A DNA stretch of 64,000 nucleotides, taken from the NCBI GenBank assembly GCA_963691655.1, contig OY829326.1, positions 91,443,235 through 91,507,234 of the forward strand, written 5' to 3'. Below, piece after piece: positions 1 through 12,660 of this stretch. The notes below the pieces were generated by a model. It worked only from the letters and a program-made list of their open reading frames with translations, was not told the DNA's origin and made no database searches. This DNA is from Toxonevra muliebris (lineage: Eukaryota; Arthropoda; Insecta; Diptera; Pallopteridae). Positions within the stretch are counted from its first letter, which is position 1. Each line of letters opens with the position of its first letter. A program made the position numbers and the translations under genes.

Positions 1-299
1 AAGGTCATTTGAAAATTTTGAAAAATTTAAATTTGGATAACACCCCTGTTGAAAACTGACGGTTAATATTAAAGATCGACCGCCAGCTGTATCATTGAAT
101 GATGTATTAGAAAACGACAGCAGTTGAGCGGGTTGCCAACTACTTGGCCCTGTTTAAGATTTAATACAGCCCTAAAAGTATGCAAAGCAATGTCCATGCA
201 AAGAATCCTACCGAAATAGTCAATACTTAAGCCGGAAGCGGGAAATCTTTGGTATAGAATAAATAACCCAGCCAAAAGAATTTTAACAGAAATTTGGTC

Positions 300-975
300 T
301 GATGAAAAAGAGCCGAGGGTAGCAAGAAGGAAAGTAAGGTTGGTGAGCTAACTGTGGAAGAGCTTAAAAATAATAAATAGAGACAACAAATAATCTAACA
401 AAAAAGTATTAACGGAGTTAACGAATGTGGCGAGGGCTGCAACCGAGTTGAAAAAACAAAACGAATGTTTAAAGAAGGAAGGAGAATAGCCAAAAAAAAA
501 AAAAGATTATGAAGCGGATCAAAAGAAAATTTCACAGGTAGAAGAGCAGATTAGAGGCAAGAATCTAGTGTTTAAAGGTCTACCAGCTAAAAGATTACAA
601 ACAACAGCGGTCCAGAAGGCGAAATATCGCAATTGCTGCAAACAGTGTCGGTAAAGGTGACAAAAAAAATGTTTGAATGCGGTGGCAAAATGACTGTATT
701 AGCAGAACTGGATCAGAGCAAAATAAGGAGATGGTCTTGAAAAATGCAAACAATTTGGCTAGTATATCCATTTACATATAGAAAGACTTTAACGCTAACT
801 GACGGCAAGACAAAAAAATGATGTTACTACTGAAAAAATAAATAAAAATAGTGAGGAAATTGCTTCGTGTAGCCGGCAGAGTTGAGAATAACAGACAAAT
901 GGATGAGATGGAGCAAAGAGAAAAAGCTGATGTGCGAACAGGGTGACACGCAGGATATATTAAGGTGCTCGGCCA
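300..975 (+). pseudogene. Decayed non-LTR retrotransposon ORF1
   Basis: Translation in shifting plus-strand frames resembles the coiled-coil/RRM-type ORF1 protein of L1-like and related non-LTR retrotransposons. A stretch near 525-590 reads VEEQIRGKNLVFKGLPAK, the usual junction between coiled coil and RNA-binding domain. Near 680-720 it reads TVLAELDQSKIR, and 740-960 continues with lysine-rich text (LKNANNLASISIYI, then KKMMLLLKK). Stops and frameshifts are frequent, so no product can be made. The RT remnant at 1950-2430 on the same strand may come from the same insertion. The family assignment rests on motif memory only. Confidence 0.5.
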
Positions 976-1665
976 TAACACCCAAAATGAGTGTGGGCGT
1001 TATTACTGCCCTGAAAATGGTCAGATTTTTATAGAGCGGATTTTTAAAAAAATTTTTATTTTTTATTTATTTTTGTAAAAATTTTTCGCTTGCGACTCTT
1101 ATTTTAATGTTACATTTTAATTAAACTAAATCGATATTGCATATATTCTATAACATTAAATATTTGACGTGTAAAATATTATTGTTACTTACATGTCTAT
1201 TCTGTCCAAAGTATATTATAAGCAGTTGCTTATACCCACAAGATGGTACCACCGAGAATGTAGCGTAAATTAAATAATAACAATTATCAGCTTCAATATA
1301 TGTAGTTCTTTATTATATTCGCAATTGATACTCAAAATAAAAGCGTATATTCAACTGTCACGATGTTAAGCAAAATGTTAGCAAGACGTTCTTAACGTAA
1401 TGCTGATTTCTAAAAGCAGCTGCTTTTAATCAAAACACGATTTTCATTATTGAAAACAAAATATAACAAGAAATAATTGTTGGGTATGGCCGCTTCCAAG
1501 GCGGTCATAAAGCCCAAAATAATTACGCGTTGCGACTGCGCTGGCGTTATGATCTTATTCGGGCCGGTCATATCCCCCAAAATGATTTTCGGCGTTATGG
1601 CCATTCCTAGGGCGGTCATAACACCCAAATTTTTTTTTTTGGCGTTAAGCCCATGTGCGTTATGT
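973..1665. repeat. Cluster of short imperfect palindromic repeat units
   Basis: Four degenerate copies of a unit containing CATAACACCCAAAAT lie near 980, 1507, 1569 and 1616. Each is close to a partner GGCGTTATGGCC-type block (about 998, 1543, 1591 and 1641). The partner blocks approximate reverse complements, so each unit could fold back (for example 1591-1626). The array is not coding; the two overlapping open frames here (about 1410-1748) are by-products of the repeats. Confidence 0.55.
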
Positions 1666-1949
1666 CCGTATATTAAAGCAGTTATATAAAAGTGAATATG
1701 AAAACATTTATATAAACTATGATGATTTTTTAAATAAGTTGCATGCAAAAACTAAAAAAAACGTTTGTTTGAATAAAAGCGGTAATAAAAGGAAATAGGA
1801 GAGCAAATTTGCCCGATTTGGTGAATATAATCAGGTTATCGGTTCCAAGGTATGGAAATTACAATAACAAATACAGTTTTAACTAAAAGTGGCTTAATCA
1901 CAAATGCTATACAGCAAGAAAAAAGGGATTTAATAAGTTAACAGAACTC

Positions 1950-2430
1950 AATACGCTATGTAGAGATTGGTGGAGATTGGCGACGGAGATCAGAGGACAA
2001 CGTTGCCAAGTAAGGTCTGAAATGGCAGTGATTAAAATTCAGAAAAAAGGATGTTTCGAAACACTATTAAATCCTCCTCAAATAGCGAAATATGTTAACT
2101 ACGTACTTATGTGGCACTGTGATAAAGCTATATCAGAAATAACGGTGAAAAAGATATTGAAGGCAACAAGATTGAACAAAGGCCCAGGAATGGACAGAGT
2201 CACATATGAGTTTCCTAAAAATGCGAATCAGGATTTTTTTAAGTAGAACTAACTATTAACCTTTGTTAATAGCGTCATATTTCCAATCTTCAAAAAGAGT
2301 GCCCCAAATCTACCAAATAATTGAAGAGGAATCACAATCATGAACTGTACAGCAAAAGTCCTAATGGATGTTTTAAAAAAAAAGGTTGTCAAACTGGGTA
2401 GAAGAGCATAAGGATAATATTTTTAACCTA
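1950..2430 (+). pseudogene. Non-LTR reverse transcriptase fragment
   Basis: The open stretch at 1977-2246 contains KKILKATRLNKGPGMDRVTYEF, the pre-palm block of non-LTR reverse transcriptases (consensus like KAPGxDxVxYEF). It continues past a stop as VIFPIFKKSAPNLPNN and RGITIMNCTAKVLMDVL at about 2270-2375, the next RT block (PIFKKG..P.NYRGI). The palm with the YxDD motif is absent. Frame changes and stops make it a dead fragment. It probably belongs to the same element as the ORF1 remnant upstream. Confidence 0.75.
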
Positions 2431-2904
2431 GAATGGATAATACACCCATGGTAATAAATATACTTCCACTATAAAATATTCAGTGGAAATTCACTATTAC
2501 AACAAATTAAAGGTTTTGTTAATTGCTTTGTATTTATCTTGTACTTCGACGTATTAATGCAAAAGAATTTAATTTCTTAATGTCTTTGTACCTTAAAAGG
2601 TATAAAAAGGTATCAATGTTCTTCAATTTAATTTCAACCGTAACTTAAGCGAACTGAGAATAAAGCTGATCACACAGCTGCTCAGAATGATTCTTTAGCC
2701 GTTCTTTAATTTCTCACAATTAACAGAGAATTGATTTTACAGGCTCAGGACTGATATCAGTTTTTGGAGAAGAGCCACCAATACAATCCTTACTTTTGAT
2801 AGTCGTTGCCCGATTGTAGCCATGTAGAAAAAGGAAATTCTTAACAATTTCCAACAGATTGATTGCAATTATATTTTACCAGGCACTTACTTACTTAGTT
2901 GGAA

Positions 2905-3010
2905 CTACAATCGATGATCGGTCTTGGACGCCTCAATGAAGGTCAGGTCCCACTGTACCCGGTCTTTCCAACGGAGATACGGTCGTCCTCTCGTTGCGCG
3001 TTCCACCACC
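2905..3010 (-). pseudogene. C-terminal tail of a non-LTR ORF2
   Basis: On the minus strand this short stretch reads RGRPYLRWKDRVQWDL followed by TFIEASKTDHRL and a stop. RGRP..RW.D.V..DL is a recurrent C-terminal motif of RTE-like and related retrotransposon polymerases. Orientation is opposite to the neighbouring RT scrap, so it is an independent insertion or an inverted fragment. Confidence 0.5.
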
Positions 3011-3146
3011 GAGGGTCACTATTGGCCCGCCCAACCTTCTGTTTTTAATTCGATGTAAATACCCTATCAAATTAAAATATATATTTCTATTCTAACATTA
3101 AAAATGCAAGAATGATGTGGCCATGAGTCAGTGCAGGTAAGTTTCC

Positions 3147-3152
3147 TTTATT
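3147..3152 (-). promoter_or_regulatory. Candidate polyadenylation signal of the GPCR gene
   Basis: An AATAAA on the minus strand lies about 360 bases after the GPCR stop codon. It is the right strand and distance for a 3' UTR end, but AATAAA is common in such AT-rich DNA, so the call is weak. Confidence 0.3.
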
Positions 3153-3508
3153 TTTCTTGGTTCAGAAATACATAAAAGTTAAAGTATTTTAGACATACAC
3201 AAACTTACATATATTTTTTAATTGTTTTTACATTTAACATACATGTATTCAGTTATGATAAAAGAACTTAAGATTCAACGTTATAGTACTACAGTAGAAA
3301 AAGGAGGAATACAAAAGTTAGACAGACAAAAAAAAAAAAACAGTTTGTTCCACAAAATTCATACATATGAATGTATCTAACATTTGCTGGAATTTAGGTA
3401 CATTTGATTAATTTATACACACATATAGACATATGAGTTTGTATGTTTCAGTAATACTACTAAACCTCTATCCGCTTCAATTTTACATAGCTCCAAAGTA
3501 GTTTCAAT

Positions 3509-6500
3509 TTAAACGCCCAATTCACGGCTTGGTGTTGTTGTGGCCAATTGGCCCGTGTTTGTGCTGGGTGGTGGTGGTGAAATTAAGCCTGGCACTAAAC
3601 GATTCAGTAGGCTACGTATAGCAAAGGAAACATCATGATTGGCAAAACAAAAGAGAAATGACACTACAAATCCCTGTAGGCTAACAAGAATGACAGATAA
3701 TATTTGATAGAAACGTTCCAGTGGTGTGCCACTGTCCGGACGATATGGCAATAGAAAATGTTGCAGACCAAACAGCGGAATCTATAAATGAAAATGTAGA
3801 GAAACAAAATTACGGATATGTTGATTTTGATGAAGTTGAATACAAGTTAAAAAATAAAACACTTACCAAAATTATAGTAGCACGCACTGCTTTGCGTATG
3901 GCCAAAGGTGCAGGCTGAGCTGACTGTGGATGAAGTTTCCGTACGATTACACGCAAAACATTTATGAGGAAAACTAGAACAGAATTTTAAACTTTAGTTC
4001 AAGAATTAATTAAAAAGTCTGGACAATTGAAAACCTACCAAAACTTGCCAATAGTGAAAAACAAATCGGTATTGAGAATATCCAAAGCAGCAAACTATCA
4101 TCCATCCAGCAACTGTGAAATGGAAACGTTGTGATTCAATTAATCTAGAGTTATGGAATATCCTTACTGTAAATTTGCACTGGGCTGAAAATATCTCGCA
4201 ACACTGTATGCAGACAAAAATAATATCGGTGAGACCCAGCCGAGCAACTTGAACCAACGCATTACTACGGTGTCCTTAACGAAAACCTGTAATAAATTAA
4301 ATTTTTAATAAGTAATCCAAAATAATGTTGTTTAAAAAGTTTTCACAAGTTCTAAGTGCATATGGACATGTAAAACATAAGTTACTTGTGGCTCAGATGT
4401 AAACTTTTGAGCCACTACCAGTAATAATCCATACATCAACTCGCACAGCATGGGCAAAATGTCACAGTTGATGGGGAGACATAGTAGCAGTGGCAAGTTT
4501 CAAAAGAGTGGGAGTAAGCAGCTGCAGTATTTTTGGATATGATTGAAACAGAATATGAGCAACATTAAGGGTACATGATATGATGGTGAGTCTATAAATA
4601 AACTTTTTGTAAAAAAATACATTTGCATACATATTTTTTACATATTTACTCCTTTGCAAAGTTGCTGGACAAAAGAAAAAACCATTATGAATATATGCCA
4701 TTTCTATACAAGATTTTTAAAAAGGATGTGTAAAAAGTTGATTAAATAAATATATATTTGGCACTCAGATCAGTCTGAATCATTTTGGCAAAATTGTAAA
4801 CTCAGTCCTGAGATTAGTATTTGAATGTCACTGAAACCAATATTCCGCAAAGGAAATGATAAAATTGATGAATCGACTAGAGAGAGAGCAAAAACTTGCT
4901 GATTTGTGTGTAACGCATTCTTCCATCAAATCAAATTTTGAGAGCTCTGAAATATGAATCCGAAAGGAATCATATTTGCAAATGTTATCTGAGGCTTTCC
5001 AGTTAACGCTAATATTATGCTCATATTTCTGAATGTTTTCTGAGCGTTCTTATATATGGCTCCAAAAAGAATCATAATTTTGAATGCTTTCTGAAGTTTT
5101 ACAGCTAACGCTCATATTATGCTCATAGATTAATTACACAGTCCAACAGCATTTTTGCAACGAAATAGCCACCATATAACCTGAAAGGGCATGTTGAATA
5201 GACCATTTTTGTAACATAAACTTTCAAATAGTTCAGCACGGCTCAGTTTTATTTAACAACTCCTATTTATACCTCCTATCATTTTGGCTTCAGTTAGCTT
5301 TGGGAACACCGCTTTAAGATGACAAAATGGGTCGCCGTTTACATCCAATTTTTCAACAAATTGTTTCATGTGTCCTAACTTTAGATGCAATGGTGGCAGA
5401 ATAGCATCTTCAGTTTTAACTAATAGGAGGATTAAAACGTTTTTCCGGCCTATTTAATGCGACTCACGAGACGGCCGTACTTTGCGATCGTAGCGATTCG
5501 GTGCACGACTATCCCATTCACAAAGATGAGCTGTGCGATAATTTCCATGGTAATCACAGAAGCGACAACTATTTCACTTTTGTTATTGAATTTTTAAGTG
5601 CGTATGCTGGCATGGCCATAAAAATTCATTTCCTGCATTCGCATTTGGACTTCTTCTCAGATAACCTGGGCTAATTGAAAAGCGTTTCTAAGGAAAAAAT
5701 AAAATAAAAATGATTTCAGAATATTGTTGGTCACTTCAACGAGAAACTGTTGGTGCTGAATTTTAAAAAAATAACGGTTAATCACACATTTCTGAGTTGA
5801 ATGGCCAAAAATTGTATTTTTGCAAAAATTTTGTTTTCATAAAAAGTTTAATAACTCAGTCAATTACTTACCGATTTTTAAAAACAAACTTGCGTTTTAC
5901 TCCTTTGTAAATGTGTTTTTAGAATAAATCCATAAGTAGTATAGCTTCTTTATAAAATAGTGTGTACAAACACCGTCAAAGTTGACAAAAGGCGAAAAAA
6001 AAGTTACAGGCTTATAAGTGCTCAAAGGTACCCAAAACCGGGTTTTTAACGGTAAATCAAGATTTTGGGGGTGTTTGGAAAATTTCAAGTACAGACTTTT
6101 GTTTTACTCGACAAGACCTACAAGAAAAATAGTATGACTTCCCAGGTATTTCTACTTCACTAAATTTTGTAACACTGTGTAATCGAACTATTTATTTGCA
6201 AGGTTTTACAATTAAAAAAAAATATTTAGTATTATTTTTTATCTTTAAAATTAAAAAAAATCAAAATTGACAAAAATTGGAAACAAGCTCCACTGTAATG
6301 GGCGTGGAAGTGTGTCGATATAACCTATGGGCTAAAAAAATCGATCTTACTTCTGAAAGGCGTATAGAACTAACATAATAATTTCATTGTCAATATCATT
6401 TACCGCTCTTCGGATAAAAATCTATAAAAATCACACATTTAGTGGTACGTTTTTGCACTATTGTCATTTAATGGGTTAATAGTGAAAATAGTGAAAAAGA

Positions 6501-9500
6501 ATTTTGTGCAGTTTCAACCAAATGATTTTAAATTTCCAGGGACCGCGTAAAGTATTATAACAAAACAAGCATTATGAGCATCATTAGACAGAAATGAATT
6601 AGTACTATTCTTTCTTTTTTTTTAATTTTATGTCCATTATTAACTATTGTTTCTTTCATATTTAAATAAACACCAATTAATGCAATTAAATTTATTTATT
6701 ATATGGTATAATTGGTATAAAAGAAGCAGTGGTGGTACGTCCATATAAGCCCAAAAGTCGGGCTTGGCTAAGATTTGGTAACTGACAATTTATACAAACT
6801 TCTGTTTTAACTACAAGAATAATTTTCTTTCAAAATTTTTTATTTGTATTACCCTATTTTTCCTCAGTTCCAAAGTATAACAAATCCGAAATTTGGTGAA
6901 TTTGAGATAAGTATGAGAAACTATTCTCGGAACGATTACGCACCATTTCCAAAGAATAACAGGACGATAACTCAATGTAGTTCAGTTGTTCCACCCTATG
7001 TTATATATACAGTAACAATTAAAGAAAAGCTCTAAAATTGTGGTGAATGTCCTGATAATATTTTTTATTCTCTCCACTGAATGATGTGTTTGCCTATGAC
7101 CATTCATAATAATATTACATTTTAGATAAATTAAATTACGATTAAAAAATATATTGATAAAAGTATCACTAGTCATTTAAATTTCTAATTATCTTGTAAG
7201 TACTTATTTCTGACTTGTTACACTTTGGAACTGAGGTATCGATATGTAGAATAGATACAAGAATTCATGCTATCGCAGTTCATCAAGTTGGCTTTTTCGA
7301 GGCTTTTAAAATTTGAAAATGTATGTTTTCCTAACATGCTATTTCACTTATTCTAATAGAAAGTTCAATATCTTTTTAGTAAGGAGTGAGATTGAAAAAA
7401 TCTTAACACACATTTTACCTAATAATTGTTTTTGGGTGTAAAATTTAAAAATTTCTTTGATCTAGTTATCTTTGAAAAATATGTCAGTTGTTATTTTTAA
7501 TGACAAGCATGTTTGATCAAAATGAGTGAAGAAAAAGAAGTACCTACGTCTTAAATTTATTAAAAATTTTCAAAAAAATCCAAAAAATCCTACAAAAAAT
7601 TGTGCCAAAGAATTGAAGGTCTGCCGTCAAACTGTTTCCAATGTTATTAAACAGTTTCAGGAGAATATGACCATCGATAGGAAACCTGGTTTGGGAAGAA
7701 AACAAGGACCACATGATATTGGGAAAGCCAAGGAAATAGAAAGCATATTGAAAAGATCTCCAAACACATCTGGTGGTGGAAAAGCTGCCCGGTTAGCCCA
7801 GTGCTCTGACTATTCGGTGCGAAAAGTTAAAGCCAATGCAGGTTTGAAAACATACAAAGTCCAAAAAGTTCCAGACAGGAATGCTGCAAAAAATTTAGAC
7901 GCCAAAAGTAGGGCCCGGAAATTAAAATCGAATTTCATACAAAAATATTCATGTTGTATAATGGACGACGAAACGTATGAACTGGCAGATTTTATGCAGC
8001 TTCCGGGTCAAAATTTTTATGTTGCTGATGCTCGAGGAAATGTCGAAGAACAATGTAGAATCCAAAAGCAGACAAAATTTCCGAAAAAATTACTGGTATG
8101 GCAAGCTATATGCAGTTGCGGCAAAAGAAGCAAGTCATTTGTTACAGTGGGCTCTATAAATACCGAAATATACATTAAAGAATGTTTGAAAAAAAGACTT
8201 CTTCCTTTTATAAGAGAGCACAATGTGTCCATATATTTTAGGCCCGATTTGGCATCATGTCACTACGGCAAGAAAGCTCTGGAGTGGTACCAAAGTAATA
8301 ACATAGTTTTTGTACCAAGAGAGGCCAATCCTCCAAATTGTCCGGAGCTAAGACCAGTGGAGAGATATTGGGCTCTTGTGAAAAGAAACTTAAAGAGCAC
8401 AAAAAAGGTGTCCCAAAATATCGAAGATCCAAAAAGGTGTCTGAAACAACTATCAAATCTCTAATGGAAGGCTTACCAAAAAAGGTCCACGAGTTCATAA
8501 ATAGTGGTTAGAACTATAAAAGTAATATTTTTATGTAATTTGTAAAATATTATTAATTAAATAAAAAAAATCAAAACTCTAAGATCAACCATTTAAAAAT
8601 TATTGAATTTTATATATGTTAAGATTTTTTCGATCTCACTCCTTATGTGTAGTTCTAAAAAAAGTAGCAGCATACCAATTTTCTACTACGATATATGATA
8701 TTTTATAGAACATAATAGCTGGCTTTCAGTTTTTGTTTATCATTTGGAAAGTATTTGCTCCACTTTCACTTCATGCATGCCACAACTCCTATATTTTTGC
8801 CCCATTGAGATTTTAGCAGAGTTTCGAACCGGATAAATTGGGGTCGTGTTCAGTTTCAGGTTCAAGAAAAAAAAACAAAAGTGTGTTCCGGTTAAGGTTA
8901 AAATAAAGTTGAAGCAAAGCAAATAATAGTTTTGTTTATTTACATACATCAATACATTTAGTTACTTAGCAATTTCCATTTTTTCATTCCGTTGACATTT
9001 TCCTTATATTTGATAATTTGCATTTTTTTTAAACATTTAGTAAGGTTTATATTAAGAGAAATTATCGTTGAGTTCAACAAATAGTATATCTCTTAACAAT
9101 TTTTTTTTAAATGACCTCTTTGCGGAGCCAATATAAATTTTAGTCCAGAAAATGCCCTTTCTATGTTCACCTCCTGAATTTATATGCTCATTTTGTATTT
9201 TTAATGTTAATATTTTAACACGTCTAAAAATGTTGGTAAAGTCCAAACAGAGCTCCCATTTTCCTTCTTCAATGCTTAAATCGGGATCTGGAACATTCTT
9301 ACAGTATGCTTTATATTCCAACATGCGCTCCAACTCATCAAAAGTCGAATTCCATCCTTATTGCCAATTTTATCCTTTTTGGTTTGGAAAAAACTCTTCA
9401 CCATCTATCATAATATGGGGTCTTCATTGTAAATAATGGAGTACACCTTCACTTCTTTCTTTGATTTTATGCTTCTGTTTTTCAAGCAATAATTTTTGCA

Positions 9501-12500
9501 ATCATCAAGGCAATGCACCATGTCATTGATAATGTTTGGAGAGAAAGGAGCATTAAATCGTGGCTTAATCCTCTAACAACATCTAAACTGGTTATACATT
9601 GTAAATCCTGGCTTGATTGTGTTGGAAAACACAATAGCCTGCTGTTTGTATGGGTTCCTAGGCACTCAGGAATTTCAAGAAATAAATCTGTTAACCTCCT
9701 AGCCAGAAAGGGTTTAGAAACTTGTTTATTGGGCCCAGAACTTGTACTCTCTTTGTCGTCTACAGCCGTCAAGACCACCATTAATGAGTGGGTCAATTTG
9801 ACCCGCAATCTTAAATGGGAGGCACTGAGTAGCTTTATAGCGTTTTCTTTTCTCGATAAAATGTTGCATTTTTTCTGCACCGTGCAAGAACTGTCAAATT
9901 TCGTGTTCTATTCTAAAAAAAAGGCAGCCCTTTCCAAGAGTATTGTGTTCTTTTCTAAAAAATGTTGCCTTCTGAGCGGGAAAAATGTAACACTTTTGCA
10001 CTCAATTAAATAATGGGGTGAGAATGTTGCCCTGCAAATTAGTTGATTCTAACAGAGTAGAATTTTTATGTTCTTTTCTTGCACTAAAAAGGCAACATTT
10101 TGGCAGTGTTGTGGGCAACATTAAAAACTTGTTGCCATCGCATAAGGTAAAAAATGCAACATTTTGTCAAGAAAAGAAAACGCTATTAGACAAAGATCAT
10201 GTTGCCTATTATCTCGAAGCGTGTAACAGAGTTACTGTTATCACTTAACAGTAAGAGCTGTAGGCAGCTGGAGAGATTATACACAGGTAACTTCTCTTGG
10301 GCCAAATTTTTGAATATGATTGGCCTGGGAGCTAGCGCTTTCTGTGCTTCATGAGGTTTGGTGGAAGAATGTAAAGACACTGCTGCCCACTTTCTTTGTG
10401 TCTGCCTCGCTTTTTATCGAATCAGAGTAAGCATATTTATACTGGAATGTTGGGAGACGAACACCTGAGCTCTATGACACCGCATTATTTGCTCAGATTT
10501 ATTAATAAATCTGGTAGATTCAAAGAAATGCAAAAGGGAACACAGGATATAGTGCAATAGACGTACAACTTGTCTGAGTACTGTATTCTTGAATACTTCT
10601 TTTGCAGTTCCAAAAAAAAAAAAGAAAAGAAACACGCCTTTCTTCCCTCAATCTGCAGATTCCGAATTAAAGAACAAAAACCTCAATACATCTCTTAGCA
10701 GAGTGTCCTGCACTACGCAATGCTAGACTTAAAGTTCTTGGTGAAGGAACTATTTTCTTCATCATTTCTGAAGGAAACATCTTCTGAATTTCTAAGCTCC
10801 ACAAGCATTAAGCGATTTGACACAATAGGATGTCTGAGTTTTTATCATCAAATCTCTCCCAGAACTATATTTCAATTTAGTTGAAATGATTTATCCGATA
10901 TCAAAAAAACAATTACTTTCGAGATTATTTTTTGTAGTAAGGGAATTGATTAAATTCTCAAAATCAAACCTATTTCAAAGTTTGCATGAACTTTGTTCAA
11001 TTTCAACTCTCTCTATATTAAGCAACATTTTTTGGAAAAGAAGGCTAAGGGAAGAGATGGGAAAAATTCTACTGAAATTTTAACTTTCCAATAAAAATAG
11101 AAAATTGAAAAATACAATAGCTTAAAATTTGATAATTTTAAAAAAATAGAAACTTTGCTTCCCTTTGTTGACACAAGTGTCTGCTGCAGGATATATTTTT
11201 GTAATTTTTCTCTCCTTTTTCCAGAATTTTTTTTTTAATCTCCCTTTGTTTTAACTCAAATTTTGTTATGTACTTTAAAGTGCTCTTTAGGGATACGTCA
11301 CATTTTTTTGGTGTGCGAATAAAAACAAATAAACTTTGATGTTTACGTTGCTACACAGGGGACAACAATTTGCTGATGAATTCAGTTAAAATATCACTTA
11401 TGTAATTTTATTTCACTTTGAATCTTTAGGATGACCTTTAAATTATATATGGTAAATCCATCTCGAAACTTGAATCTTCTGTTGTGAAATAAAAGTGTTA
11501 AATATTTAAATTTCAGTTTTTGACTTACCACCACCAGGACCAAATGTAAATGTAATCCCTCGCAAAACATCCAAAAATAATTTACCAGCATAAAGTAATG
11601 AACGACCACATGCAGAAGTATACACCAAGGCTGCAATAACAAAGAGAAAAGATGAAGTTGGTGAGTAAAGTGACTAGGTAAGGTGGAAGATGATAATGCG
11701 AGTACAACAACGTAACCATACATAGTACAAGATTATGTGACAAATTACTATAAAATACCAACAACAAAGCACTAAAAGCACATAAATACTTATTGTGTAC
11801 TCAGCATAGAGATACAAAATACACCCCATAGACTTACCGGATTATTACTTATAAGCTCGGGTTGTTCAACAACCAATTTATACCATAGTATCCATGAGAT
11901 GCATGTAAATGCTAAGGAAGCAAATAGATGCACATGTATGCGTATGCGTGTACAACGCAAGGACCTACATAGAAGAGTCAGTATGTAAGTAAGTATTCAC
12001 AGTGCGTGACAAAGAAAACTATCGAAATGGTATTTTTGATGACGCTTATGCGTTTTGTATAATTTTTACAGTTATATTTATTTTAAGATAATATAAATAG
12101 ATGACAGTGCCGTCTTAAGGTTTTTTGAGGCCCGCAACAAAGTTTTTCATAGCCTTGGTTATGAGTGAAAAATATTTGAATTGTTATTTTTTATTACTAC
12201 ATTTTATATGATAAATGTTTCACATAAAAAATTATATTTGTGTGGAGTATCGTTTTGGAAATTGGGGGATATTTTAATGGGTGGTGAGTAAGCTCAATAG
12301 CATCTGCAGTATTTGTATGTATCATAGAGCAGACGTCGACGTCTGCCGTTGCAGTTTTGATAGAATTCTATCACACTTCATAGGTATTTTTCATGGTGTA
12401 ATTATGTATAAGGTGATAGCAAGATTACAATAATTTCACCTTGGCAAAAACAACATATCTTTGTTGTTGCACCGGATATCATTATATGTCAAAATCATCC

Positions 12501-12628
12501 GTACAACAAGACAATAACAGCACATCTTTGTGGAAAAAAGTAAACAAACAATCAAAAGTAAATAATGATTTTGACAGCCACGAAGGAGGAAGGAAGAAGG
12601 AGTTGCTGGTATCTTGACCTTGTATAAA

Positions 12629-12660
<32 letters not shown>

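Noticed and set aside
1410..1748. 112-codon minus-strand frame and its plus-strand counterpart at 1477-1689
   Set aside because: Both are created by the palindromic repeat units and show no domain or codon structure.
3721..3918. 65-codon plus-strand open frame
   Set aside because: It is the antisense of the last two GPCR exons and their short intron.
12111..12160. CAGTGCCGTCTTAAGG...GAGGCCCG, a hAT-like end
   Set aside because: No matching opposite end or target duplication could be found nearby, so no element was called.
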